From contig OZ242021.1 of assembly GCA_965204925.1 (NCBI GenBank), positions 620,001 to 684,000 of the forward strand: a DNA stretch of 64,000 bases, given 5' to 3'. The notes under the pieces are model-generated. The model saw only the letters and a program-made list of their open reading frames with translations. It was not told the DNA's origin and made no database searches. Positions 8,569 through 16,292 of this stretch are shown here, one piece after another (positions within the stretch are counted from its first letter, which is position 1; every line of letters starts with the position of its first letter). Position numbers and translations under genes: made by a program. The stretch is from G963663315 sp965204925 (GTDB taxonomy: Bacteria; Pseudomonadota; Gammaproteobacteria; Arenicellales; Poriferihabitantaceae).

Positions 8569-9477
8569 TTATCTGCCCGACAACAGGAACTCGATCAGCG
8601 CCTTTTGTGCATGAAGCCGGTTCTCCGCTTCATCCCAGACCACGCTCTGCGGACCGTCAATCACTTCCGGGGTCACTTCGCTGCCGCGGTATGCCGGCAG
8701 GCAGTGCATGAACAGAGCGTCCCTGGCTGCGTGTTCCATCAATTCCTGATCGACGCAATAGCCCCTGAATATTTTCTCACGCACTTTCCTTTCTTTCTCA
8801 AGCCCCATTCCGGACCAGGTATCGGTAACGACCAGCGCCGCGCCCGTACAAGCCTCTACCGGGTCTTCGGTCAGGACAATATGGCTGGCGCATTGTTTTG
8901 CCAGCTCCCCATCCGGCCGCTGTTTTTTCGGCGTGGCAATGTACAACCCGAAACCGAATTGCCGGGCCGCGTTCATCCACGAATGGCAAACATTGTTGCC
9001 ATCACCAACCCAGGCAATTTTCCTGCCCCCGATATCTCCGCGACGCTCGGTAAATGTCTGGATATCGGCGAGAATCTGGCAGGGGTGGTTGTAATCGGAC
9101 AACCCGTTGATTACCGGCACCGAGGCGTTTCCCGCCATCTCCTCGACACGCATGTGCGCCCCCGTCCGCATGACGATCAGGTCAGCCATCCTCGAAAGCA
9201 CGCGGGCCGTGTCCGCGATCGACTCCCCGTGACCGAGATGGGAATCGGAAGGCGCCAGGAAAATCGAATTACCGCCGAATTGACCGATTCCGGTTTCGAA
9301 CGAGACGCGGGTGCGGGTTGATCGTTTTTCAAATACCAGTACTGCGGTTTTGCCCTGCATGAACCGGGCATGGCAGCCTGTCGGGAGCTCGGCCTTGAGT
9401 TCGATGGCCCGTGCAATCAGTTGCCGAAGCTCCTGTCCGGTCAAATCCATACAACTTAACAGATGTCGAATTGCCAC
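8569..9477 (-). CDS. argF: Ornithine carbamoyltransferase
   Basis: Converts ornithine and carbamoyl phosphate to citrulline. The 302-residue protein has the carbamoyl-phosphate motif STRTR (in FEKRSTRTRVSFE), the NHPCQ motif and the ornithine-binding FMHCLPAYRG. The loop usually read as a W-x-SMG segment is TWSGMG here. The start is a GTG at 9477: it begins MAIRHLLS, the usual OTCase N-terminus, and is preceded by an AGG a few bases upstream, whereas the frame also runs 22 codons further upstream with no homology. Divergent from argG, the next enzyme of arginine synthesis. Confidence 0.93.
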   Translation of the reverse strand: MAIRHLLSCMDLTGQELRQLIARAIELKAELPTGCHARFMQGKTAVLVFEKRSTRTRVSFETGIGQFGGNSIFLAPSDSHLGHGESIADTARVLSRMADLIVMRTGAHMRVEEMAGNASVPVINGLSDYNHPCQILADIQTFTERRGDIGGRKIAWVGDGNNVCHSWMNAARQFGFGLYIATPKKQRPDGELAKQCASHIVLTEDPVEACTGAALVVTDTWSGMGLEKERKVREKIFRGYCVDQELMEHAARDALFMHCLPAYRGSEVTPEVIDGPQSVVWDEAENRLHAQKALIEFLLSGR

Positions 9478-9596
9478 TTGCCTGTTCCGAAAAAACTGGT
9501 AATAAATGATACGCCAAAACTGCGCCCTGTTCATGAAGATCATTGCCGGGCCGCCAGCGATACTGACAGCGTTCGCAAACAGCCACCTGATGTTAA

Positions 9597-9605
9597 TGAT
9601 ATAAT
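9597..9605 (+). promoter_or_regulatory. Extended -10 promoter element for argG
   Basis: TGA followed by the consensus TATAAT (9600-9605), about 38 nt before the argG ATG. The TG dinucleotide one base before the hexamer makes an extended -10; no good -35 box was seen. No clear ArgR box could be read in the argF/argG gap. Confidence 0.5.
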
Positions 9606-9642
9606 AAAATCCGATTGCTTGCCAAAATACGAAAAATAACCG

Positions 9643-10854
9643 ATGTCAGAAATCAAAAAGGCTGTCCTGGCCTACTCCGGAGGGCTGGATACCTCAATTA
9701 TTCTAAAATGGCTGCAAGACGAATACCACTGCGAGGTCGTCACGTTCACGGCCGATATCGGTCAGGGCGAAGACCTTGGGCCGGCCCGCAGGAAAGCGCA
9801 AAAATACGGGGTCAGGGAACTGTTCATCGAAGACCTGACCGAGGAATTTGCCCGTGACTATGTTTTCCCGATGTTTCGCGCCAACGCAGTCTACGAAGGC
9901 GAATATTTACTGGGCACGGCCATTGCGCGTCCGTTGATCGCCAAACACCTGATTGGGACGGCGAGGAAAACCGGCGCCGACGCAATCTCGCACGGCGCTA
10001 CCGGTAAAGGCAACGATCAGGTCAGGTTCGAGTTGTCCGCCTACGCCCTGGACCCGGATATCCGCATCATAGCGCCCTGGCGGGAATGGGATTTGACCTC
10101 GCGGGAAAAACTCATGGAGTACGCACACAAGCATGGTATTGAGGTTGGCAAGAAAAAAGACGGCAGTTCCCCCTACTCGATCGATGCAAACCTGTTGCAT
10201 ATCTCGCATGAAGGAGGGCAACTGGAAGATCCGTGGACGACGCCCGATGATGAAGCCTGGGGCTGGACCAACTCTCCGATGGCCGCGCCGGACGAACCGG
10301 AGGAATTGGCGCTCGGCTTCCGCCTGGGAGATGTCGTGTCGGTCAATGGTGAAGAACTGACTGCGGCCCAAGTCCTTGAAAATCTGAACAGGCGAGGCTC
10401 GACCCACGGCATCGGACGCGCGGACATTGTCGAAAACCGGTATGTCGGCATGAAGAACAGAGGCTGTTATGAAACCCCGGGCGGTACGATCATTCACAAG
10501 GCCCATCGCGCGCTCGAATCACTTACCCTCGACCGCGAGGTGGCGCACCTGAAGGAAGAACTGATGCCGCGCTATGCAAACCTTGTTTACAATGGTTACT
10601 GGTTCAGCCCGGAGCGGGTCATGATGCAAGGCATGATCGACGCCTCTCAGGCAACGGTGAACGGAGAAGTACGCTTGCGCCTGTACAAGGGCAATGTCGA
10701 TGTGCTGGGCCGCCGGTCGCAGACGGATTCGTTATTCGACGAGAAAATTGTAACGTTCGAGGAGGATGCGGGCGCCTATAACCAGGCCGAGGCAACCGGC
10801 TTCATCAAACTGAATGCCTTGCGGCTGCGAATTGCCGCCAGCCGCAAAAAATAA
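9643..10854 (+). CDS. argG: Argininosuccinate synthase
   Basis: ATP-dependent joining of citrulline and aspartate to argininosuccinate. The 403-residue protein opens with the PP-loop AYSGGLDTS (9-17) and contains the citrulline/aspartate regions HGATGKGNDQVRFE and SSPYSIDANLLHIS, plus the C-terminal SLFDEKIVTFEED block. Length and content are full. It sits divergently from argF across a 165 nt gap. The usual arginine product step (argH) is not in the window. Confidence 0.97.
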   Translation: MSEIKKAVLAYSGGLDTSIILKWLQDEYHCEVVTFTADIGQGEDLGPARRKAQKYGVRELFIEDLTEEFARDYVFPMFRANAVYEGEYLLGTAIARPLIAKHLIGTARKTGADAISHGATGKGNDQVRFELSAYALDPDIRIIAPWREWDLTSREKLMEYAHKHGIEVGKKKDGSSPYSIDANLLHISHEGGQLEDPWTTPDDEAWGWTNSPMAAPDEPEELALGFRLGDVVSVNGEELTAAQVLENLNRRGSTHGIGRADIVENRYVGMKNRGCYETPGGTIIHKAHRALESLTLDREVAHLKEELMPRYANLVYNGYWFSPERVMMQGMIDASQATVNGEVRLRLYKGNVDVLGRRSQTDSLFDEKIVTFEEDAGAYNQAEATGFIKLNALRLRIAASRKK

Positions 10855-10896
10855 CTCGTGACGGCGGTGCAATGTGCCTGATCGGGGAGCGTTGAC

Positions 10897-11601
10897 ATGA
10901 TCTCGGTCGTTGCCCCCCTTTACAACGAAGGAGAAAACGCCGAGCGCCTCGTCAATCATCTGCAAAGCTTGCGCGGATTGCATGAGGCCATACTGGTCGA
11001 TGCCAGTGACGAGGATAAATCGTTGGAAATTCTGCGTTCGATTGAGCGGCGGCGCGAACGGGGGAAACCCGTGATCCGGATAATTTCAACGGACCAACCC
11101 GCGCGAAGCCGGCAAATGAACGCAGGGGCGACGGCGGCCAGCGGGGATATTCTGCTGTTTCTTCACTGCGATACGCGATTGCCCGTTGACGCCATCACCA
11201 GCGTGGAACGGGCGGTCACCGGACAACGGCAATGGGGGAGATTTGATGTAACACTCGAATCGGAAGGATGGATCTACCGCCTGATCGAAAACATGATCCG
11301 GGTGCGTTCGCGTGTACGCTCCCTTGCCACCGGCGACCAGGGGATGTTCGTGACCGCTTCACTGTTCAACCATGTCGGGGGGTTCCCCAAAATCTGTCTC
11401 ATGGAAGATATCGCAATGAGCAAACTGCTCAAAAGACACGGTTCCCCGCTGCTGATCCGTCCTCCCGTTATGACTTCCGCCCGGCGGTGGCAAAACCGCG
11501 GCGCCATACGAACCATATTGCTCATGTGGAAATTGAGATTTCTGTTCTGGATAGGGATCGACCCGCAGCGTCTCGGTGAGATGTACGGTCATGAACGCTA
11601 A
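10897..11601 (+). CDS. Family 2 glycosyltransferase, TIGR04283-type (selenodomain-associated transferase 2)
   Basis: A 234-residue cytoplasmic GT-A glycosyltransferase. It begins ISVVAPLYNEGEN, has the metal-binding DxD-like motif HCDTRLP and the acceptor-side motif GDQGMFV. The following gene encodes the usual partner of this family, a DUF2064 transferase, overlapping by 11 nt. In other genomes the pair is found near radical-SAM/selenium-domain genes; none is visible here, and the real sugar and acceptor are unknown. The two downstream genes (acyltransferase, heptosyltransferase) hint at envelope glycolipid work. Alternatives within GT2 cannot be excluded. Confidence 0.82.
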   Translation: MISVVAPLYNEGENAERLVNHLQSLRGLHEAILVDASDEDKSLEILRSIERRRERGKPVIRIISTDQPARSRQMNAGATAASGDILLFLHCDTRLPVDAITSVERAVTGQRQWGRFDVTLESEGWIYRLIENMIRVRSRVRSLATGDQGMFVTASLFNHVGGFPKICLMEDIAMSKLLKRHGSPLLIRPPVMTSARRWQNRGAIRTILLMWKLRFLFWIGIDPQRLGEMYGHER

Positions 11602-12253
11602 CCCCGATATTCCTTTATACCTCTTTGCCAAGGCGCCTGTCGCGGGACAGGTCAAGACCCGCATGCAGCCGCAGTTGAGCGGGGCCGCGGCGGCGGAACT
11701 GGCTCTCATGATGCTGACCCGCTCGGTCAGCAAGGTCAGGGCATACTGGCCCGGTTCGCTCGTCCTCACCGTGTCGCCCGACCGCAACCACGACCACTTC
11801 CGGGACCTGGGAAACCGTTACCGCATGAATATCGAAGTCCAGACGCAAGGCGACCTCGGACAAAGAATGACGTATGTACTTGAAAAAGCGATCAGGCAAT
11901 ACGGTTGTGGTGTTGTAATGGGCTGCGATGTTCCGCACATATCCGCAGAAATCCTGCTGCAGATACATGCACGGGTCAGCAAACGGGAAAATATGGTCGG
12001 ACCCACGGTCGACGGCGGATTTTATATTCTTGGCCTCCATGAACTGCGCTGCGGCATATTCAGGCGCGTGGACTGGGGTTCAAACCGGGTTTTGTCCCGA
12101 TTGCTGATGAACCTCGACTCGCTCGGCATGAACATTGGCTTTTGCCGCAAACTGCGCGACATCGACACATGGAGCGACCTGTGCTGGCTTGCCGGCAAAG
12201 ACCCCTGCTATGAGAAATTCGTCAACTCCAATGCCACCCGACTGTTCTCCTGA
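11591..12253 (+). CDS. DUF2064/TIGR04282 nucleotidyl- or glycosyltransferase (selenodomain-associated transferase 1)
   Basis: About 220 residues with a nucleotide-diphospho-sugar transferase fold. Typical motifs are LFAKAPVAGQVKTRM at the N-terminus, MGCDVPHIS (the metal site) and GPTVDGGFYILGL. The ATG at 11591 is chosen over a GTG 15 nt upstream because the conserved PLYLFAKAP block follows it closely. It overlaps the preceding GT2 gene by 11 nt and the next acyltransferase gene by about 23 nt, so the four genes 10897-14211 look like one operon. Biochemical function is not established for the family. Confidence 0.82.
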   Translation: MNANPDIPLYLFAKAPVAGQVKTRMQPQLSGAAAAELALMMLTRSVSKVRAYWPGSLVLTVSPDRNHDHFRDLGNRYRMNIEVQTQGDLGQRMTYVLEKAIRQYGCGVVMGCDVPHISAEILLQIHARVSKRENMVGPTVDGGFYILGLHELRCGIFRRVDWGSNRVLSRLLMNLDSLGMNIGFCRKLRDIDTWSDLCWLAGKDPCYEKFVNSNATRLFS

Positions 12254-13196
12254 AGTCAAACTCGATCCGGACTGTTTCAAACCGGCATACTGGAGCGCCT
12301 GGCTGATCCTGCTTCTGCTGTGGCTGGTTTCCTGGCTGCCGAGGAGAGTGGTTATGAGACTGGGCGGATTACTGGGCGACCAGATGCGCCTGCGCAACAG
12401 GAAACGCAGGAATATCGCCGAGATCAATATCCGGCTGTGTTTCCCCGAGCTGTCCGAACGCCGGCGACGGCAACTTCTGGAGGCGCATTTTCGTTGCTAT
12501 GGCCGCAGCTTTATGGACATGGGTCTGAGTATGATGAGCACGCGCAGGAGGCTGGCGAAATATGTCGATATTGAGGGCGCCGAACACTTCAGACAGCCGT
12601 GGTCTGCGCGCAACCGTTCACAAAATGTGATCATGGTTGCCTATCACACGACTACGATGGATACCGGGGCCATCGCCCTGTTCATCGGGACCCCCCTCGT
12701 TTCGATGATGAAACGGGATAAAAATCCGGTATACAACTGGTTTTTGTACAAGGGGCGCACCCGCTTCAACGAGACCCGTCTTTATATGCGCGATCAGAGT
12801 CTGCGCGGGCTGATCCGGGGAATAAACGGCGGGCGCGTCTGTTTGCTGATTCCGGATGAGGACCACGGGAAAGGCAAACATACGGTGTATGCGCCTTTTT
12901 TCGGTCAAAAAAGCTCTACTCTCAACATGGTCAGCCGACTGGCAAGGAAAACCGGCGCCGTCGTCATTCCATTTATCTGCATTCTCGACACAGAGAGCGG
13001 CAGATACCGGATCATCGTCAAGCCGCCTCTGGAACAGATTCCGAGCAACGATCATGTATCCGACGCAACGAGGATCAACGAGGCAATGGAAACCCTGATC
13101 CGCGAGGCGCCGGAGCAGTACATGTGGACATTCAGATGGTTCCGCACACAGCCGGACGGATGCGACCCATACAGCGCCGCGCGGTCCATCTGCTGA
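12231..13196 (+). CDS. Lipid A biosynthesis acyltransferase family protein (LpxL/HtrB-like)
   Basis: A 321-residue inner-membrane acyltransferase: one N-terminal hydrophobic segment (WLILLLLWLVSW), then an LPLAT domain with the catalytic H-x4-D pattern in YHTTTMD, the KRDKNP segment and the GRVCLLIPDEDHG block. It would add a fatty acyl chain to a lipid A-type acceptor using acyl-ACP. The start is uncertain: ATGs at 12210 and 12231 both precede the LDPDCFKPAYW block that corresponds to the normal HtrB N-terminus, and neither has a strong ribosome-binding site. It overlaps the upstream gene and is followed 7 nt later by a heptosyltransferase. Confidence 0.85.
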   Translation: MPPDCSPEVKLDPDCFKPAYWSAWLILLLLWLVSWLPRRVVMRLGGLLGDQMRLRNRKRRNIAEINIRLCFPELSERRRRQLLEAHFRCYGRSFMDMGLSMMSTRRRLAKYVDIEGAEHFRQPWSARNRSQNVIMVAYHTTTMDTGAIALFIGTPLVSMMKRDKNPVYNWFLYKGRTRFNETRLYMRDQSLRGLIRGINGGRVCLLIPDEDHGKGKHTVYAPFFGQKSSTLNMVSRLARKTGAVVIPFICILDTESGRYRIIVKPPLEQIPSNDHVSDATRINEAMETLIREAPEQYMWTFRWFRTQPDGCDPYSAARSIC

Positions 13197-13203
13197 TCGG
13201 TCG

Positions 13204-14211
13204 ATGAAAATCCTCGTCATCAAACAGACGTCGCTGGGAGACGTCGTGCATTCGACCGGCCATATCCGTGCGCTCAGGAAACATTACCCGGACAGTCACC
13301 TGACCCTGCTCACTGCCAGCACATCGCTCGACATCTACCGCTATAACACCTGGGTAGACCGAATCATTGCCCTCGACTACTATCGAATCAAGCGCAACTG
13401 GTACCGCGAACCGCTCCGTTCGTGGCGGGAAATATGCCGGGTCATAAGCCAGATCAGACAACAACGGTTCGATCTCGCAATCGACCTCCAGGGGCTGGCA
13501 AGGTCGGTACTGTTTCTGTATGCGGCAAAATCCGGACGCAAGCTGGTCAAGGGAAACTGGTGGAAACTGGAAGGCTTCCGGGACAAGAGCCTGCATGCGA
13601 TACGGGAGATGGACCGGGTGCTGGAGCTGGCAGCGGTACCGACAGTGGATACCTCAATGGAATTCTGTGTCAGCGCGAAAGAAAAGCGCACAATCGACGA
13701 CCTGCTTGCCCGCACCAATCCACATGCCAGACCGGTGCTGGTCATGAGTCCGTTTACACGCTGGCCCTCGAAAGACTGGCCGCTTGAAAACTGGCTGGCA
13801 ACCCGCAAAGCGGTTGTGCGCCAATTCCATGTCGTGTTTACCGGTTCGGCGGAACGCAAACACGAAGTCGATAAAGCGATGATCAAGCATGGGCTGAGCG
13901 GTGAGTGCATTGACAGCGCCAACCTGCTGGGCGCTCTGACATTGCCGGAATTTGCGGAGCTTGTCCGCCGCGCTGAACGGGTGCTGACCGGCGACAGTTT
14001 CCCGCTGCATGTCGCCGGAGCGGTAAAAACTCCGGTCGTTGCGCTGTTCGGACCGACCGATGAAAAAAGGGCGGGGCCGCTGGGGCGACATGACCGGGTT
14101 TTACAGGCTCCCGGATGCAGGGCGTGCGGACGGAGATCGTGTCCGCGGCGATGCCTCGCCCGGCTCGACAGCAGGCAAGTAATCGAGGCAATTGCACCGG
14201 CACAGCGCTAA
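13204..14211 (+). CDS. Glycosyltransferase family 9 (heptosyltransferase, WaaC/WaaF/WaaQ-like)
   Basis: A 335-residue GT-B enzyme for LPS core assembly, transferring heptose from ADP-heptose on the cytoplasmic face. It starts MKILVIKQTSLGDVVHS, the standard GT9 N-terminus with the GD motif, and carries a central DLAIDLQGL and a C-terminal nucleotide-binding region with TGDSFPLHVAGA and ALFGPTDEKR. The Cys-rich tail (CRACGRRSCPRRC) is similar to that of other GT9 proteins that end with a cysteine cluster. Last gene of the envelope run; convergent with the LysR gene 15 nt away. Which heptose step it performs is not determined. Confidence 0.88.
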   Translation: MKILVIKQTSLGDVVHSTGHIRALRKHYPDSHLTLLTASTSLDIYRYNTWVDRIIALDYYRIKRNWYREPLRSWREICRVISQIRQQRFDLAIDLQGLARSVLFLYAAKSGRKLVKGNWWKLEGFRDKSLHAIREMDRVLELAAVPTVDTSMEFCVSAKEKRTIDDLLARTNPHARPVLVMSPFTRWPSKDWPLENWLATRKAVVRQFHVVFTGSAERKHEVDKAMIKHGLSGECIDSANLLGALTLPEFAELVRRAERVLTGDSFPLHVAGAVKTPVVALFGPTDEKRAGPLGRHDRVLQAPGCRACGRRSCPRRCLARLDSRQVIEAIAPAQR

Positions 14212-14226
14212 AAAGCGGGGCCGCGT

Positions 14227-15156
14227 TCAACCCAGCATCTGCTCGAACTCGCTTTCGGATATCTCCGCTTCGCGTTTCAGCCAGCTGCGAAAAGCGGTAA
14301 TTTGCGGTTCCCTTTCCCGCCCCCGCAGACAAACGAAAAAATAGGAAAGGTTGGATTTGCTTTTGACCTCGGGGAACAACCGCACCAGCCGACCGGCCTT
14401 GACATCATCAAGGACATGGGCGCTGCGGGCGAGCGCGACCCCCTGATCGTCAATTGCAGCCTGGATTGCCAGACTGGTTAGCGGCAGCTGGGTGCCTTTC
14501 GGCATTTTCCTGACCGTGACGCCAGCATCCCTGAACCAGTCTCTCCAGCGTTGCAGAATGTCTATTGCGTTGCGCCGCAACAAGGGAAGGCCGAGCAGGT
14601 CCGCAGGCTTCTCGGGTATGCCGTATTCCTCAAGAAAGTGCGGGCTACAAACCGGAAAAACATATTCCCGGAGGAGCAGTTCCTGATACAGGTTGCTCCA
14701 GTCTCCGTAGCCCAGACGAATACCGACATCGGCATTTTCCGACTCGAAGTCGACCAGCTCATCGGAAGTGGAAATCCAGATATCGATATCCGGATATTCA
14801 TGATTGAAATGGCCCAGCCTCGGCACCAGCCATTTGAAGGCAAAGGATTGCAGCAATGCCACCCTCAGGGCCGCAGGCGTGGGCTGAACCTCCCTGAGGT
14901 CCTCTACGGTCGAGGTCAGCCGTCTCACGAATTCCCTGACAACGGGCACGATAACATGGCCCGCTTCAGTCAGCACCAGGGTGCGCCCGCTGCGCTGAAA
15001 CAGTTTGATTCCCCACAGCTCCTCGACATGCCTGATCTGGTGGCTGATCGCGCTCTGTGTGACAAACAGTTCCTCCGCCGCGCGAGTATAGCTCAAATGA
15101 CGCGCCGCAGCCTCGAGGGCGCGTAGCGCAGACATGGAAGGATAGCGGATCGGCAT
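14227..15156 (-). CDS. LysR-family transcriptional regulator (GcvA-like)
   Basis: A 309-residue regulator. An N-terminal winged HTH (SYTRAAEELFVTQSAISHQI, residues about 22-41) is followed by a linker helix and an effector domain with the GcvA-subgroup traits DVGIRLGYGDW and LPLLRRNAI. GcvA-like LysR proteins control varied genes, including glycine cleavage; the target here is unknown. It is divergent from the small membrane ORF/DUF1127 pair. A perfect 10-bp inverted repeat lies 6-29 nt upstream of its start codon, a candidate autoregulatory site. Confidence 0.9.
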   Translation of the reverse strand: MPIRYPSMSALRALEAAARHLSYTRAAEELFVTQSAISHQIRHVEELWGIKLFQRSGRTLVLTEAGHVIVPVVREFVRRLTSTVEDLREVQPTPAALRVALLQSFAFKWLVPRLGHFNHEYPDIDIWISTSDELVDFESENADVGIRLGYGDWSNLYQELLLREYVFPVCSPHFLEEYGIPEKPADLLGLPLLRRNAIDILQRWRDWFRDAGVTVRKMPKGTQLPLTSLAIQAAIDDQGVALARSAHVLDDVKAGRLVRLFPEVKSKSNLSYFFVCLRGREREPQITAFRSWLKREAEISESEFEQMLG

Positions 15157-15161
15157 AATTT

Positions 15162-15185
15162 ATACATGAGTGAATACTCATGTAT
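15162..15185. promoter_or_regulatory. Perfect 10-bp inverted repeat, candidate LysR operator
   Basis: ATACATGAGT, 4-nt spacer GAAT, ACTCATGTAT. The site lies directly upstream of the LysR start codon in the divergent region, where such regulators bind. A- and T-ended arms around an interrupted dyad fit the LysR-type box. Binding is inference. Confidence 0.5.
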
Positions 15186-15203
15186 TATATGAAAATATAT
15201 CAT

Positions 15204-15232
15204 TTGCGCATAGCGCTTCCAATCCCTATATT
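15204..15232 (+). promoter_or_regulatory. Candidate sigma70 promoter for the small ORF/DUF1127 pair
   Basis: TTGCGC (15204-15209), 17-nt spacer, TATATT (15227-15232), 72 nt before the 27-residue ORF. Read by eye; moderately close to consensus. Confidence 0.38.
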
Positions 15233-15304
15233 CCGTTATGCTGGTTGACTGTATCCACAGGGCCGGTTTTACCAGACAGCTATTTTTTTAACAGAGCAAG
15301 AACG

Positions 15305-15388
15305 ATGACCGACATATTAATCAGGGTAGGACTCTCCTACGTTGGCACTTTAACATTCTTGACAATTATCATGACCCTGGTCAATTAG
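15305..15388 (+). CDS. Predicted 27-residue single-span membrane peptide
   Basis: The ORF MTDILIRVGL... ends at a TAG at 15388 and is mostly one hydrophobic helix (about residues 4-26, rich in Leu, Ile, Val and Thr). It lies just 9 nt before the start of the DUF1127 gene, whose strong Shine-Dalgarno AGGAGGTGG overlaps this ORF's stop codon, so the two are probably translated together. It is too small for most gene callers. Its own ribosome-binding site is weak (AGAGCAAG). No homologue is recognised; coding status rests on position, the hydrophobic pattern and the shared transcript. Confidence 0.5.
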   Translation: MTDILIRVGLSYVGTLTFLTIIMTLVN

Positions 15389-15397
15389 GAGGTGGGT

Positions 15398-15688
15398 ATG
15401 AATAATATTGCAACTATCGGTGGACGCAGGAACGTCATCCACAATTCATTCCGTCGCGGGATCATAAGACGAATCGCAGACCGTATCAAATACTGGAATG
15501 AGCGCAGAAAGGCTATTCGCCAACTGACTGCAATGAGCGACCGGTTATTACAGGACATTGGTATCGAGCGCCATGAAATTTATCAGGCGGTCTACCGACC
15601 CGGCAATCTTGTAAAAGCCCCGGTAAAAACAGTTTCCGAAAGAACCCGAGAAACTGAACTGCCCCGGGAGCTTCGCAAGGCGGCATAG
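15398..15688 (+). CDS. DUF1127 (YjiS-like) small basic protein
   Basis: A 96-residue protein. The DUF1127 core is clear at about residues 25-62: RRIADRIKYWNERRKAIRQL, then LTAMSDRLLQDIGIERHEI, an amphipathic Arg-rich helix followed by the conserved LxDIGI turn. The start at 15398 is fixed by the strong AGGAGGTGG site just upstream. DUF1127 proteins are small and often regulatory; in alphaproteobacteria some affect phosphate or RNA metabolism, but no function is assigned here. It is followed by a strong terminator at 15720. The N-terminal 24 and C-terminal 30 residues have no recognised domain. Confidence 0.85.
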   Translation: MNNIATIGGRRNVIHNSFRRGIIRRIADRIKYWNERRKAIRQLTAMSDRLLQDIGIERHEIYQAVYRPGNLVKAPVKTVSERTRETELPRELRKAA

Positions 15689-15719
15689 TGTTTTAATCCT
15701 CCATTGGTGTTGTTGATTC

Positions 15720-15750
15720 GGACGCCCGAGGTTTGGGCGTCCTTTTTTTT
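15720..15750 (+). terminator. Rho-independent terminator after the DUF1127 gene
   Basis: Perfect 8-bp stem GGACGCCC/GGGCGTCC around a 7-nt loop, followed at once by eight T residues (15743-15750). It ends the small ORF/DUF1127 transcript 32 nt past the stop. Confidence 0.93.
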
Positions 15751-15804
15751 GCCTGCCTGTTTGCCGGCCTGCTATAATAGACCCGACACAGACCGGCTTC
15801 GCAA

Positions 15805-16218
15805 ATGCTCTGGATCAAGTCAATTCATATCATCTCGTTCGTTGTCTGGTTCGCCGGATTGTTCTATCTGCCCAGATTGTACGTCTATCATGCCCAGGCC
15901 GACGACCGCATCAGTATCGAACGGTTCAGGATCATGGAGAGGAAACTGTTTTTCGGCATCATGACCCCGGGGGCGGTATTGACCGTCGCCTCCGGGTTGT
16001 GGCTATGGATAGCTTACGGGTTCTCTGGAAACTGGCTGTCCGCGAAACTGGTACTGGTCGCGCTGGTCATACTCCATCATCTCTGGTGCTACCGGGCGCT
16101 GCTTGCATTCCGGGACGGCCGCAACAGGCGCAGCCATGTTCACTATCGGTGGATGAACGAAGTTCCCGTACTGTACCTTGTCGGCATCGTCCTTCTGGTC
16201 GTGATCAAACCATTCTAG
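15805..16218 (+). CDS. hemJ: HemJ-type protoporphyrinogen oxidase (TIGR00701/UPF0093)
   Basis: A 137-residue inner-membrane protein with four hydrophobic helices. HemJ oxidises protoporphyrinogen IX to protoporphyrin IX in heme synthesis. The N-terminal helix carries the conserved histidine (H8 in IKSIHIISFVVW) followed by GLFYLPRLYVYH, and the conserved lysine is K81 in LSAKLVLV; both positions are essential in studied HemJ proteins. Length is typical. It stands alone between the DUF1127 terminator and acnA. The older names UPF0093 and CopD-like refer to the same family. Confidence 0.88.
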   Translation: MLWIKSIHIISFVVWFAGLFYLPRLYVYHAQADDRISIERFRIMERKLFFGIMTPGAVLTVASGLWLWIAYGFSGNWLSAKLVLVALVILHHLWCYRALLAFRDGRNRRSHVHYRWMNEVPVLYLVGIVLLVVIKPF

Positions 16219-16233
16219 CGGCTGCAAATACAG

Positions 16234-16239
16234 TATAAT
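16234..16239 (+). promoter_or_regulatory. Consensus -10 element upstream of acnA
   Basis: TATAAT, 54 nt before the acnA ATG, in the hemJ/acnA gap. The -35 region at normal spacing is poor, so an activator may be needed. Confidence 0.4.
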
Positions 16240-16292
16240 CACCGTCTCGGCCTGCATGCGCGGCCGAACGTCACATTTTGACAGAAAAGATC

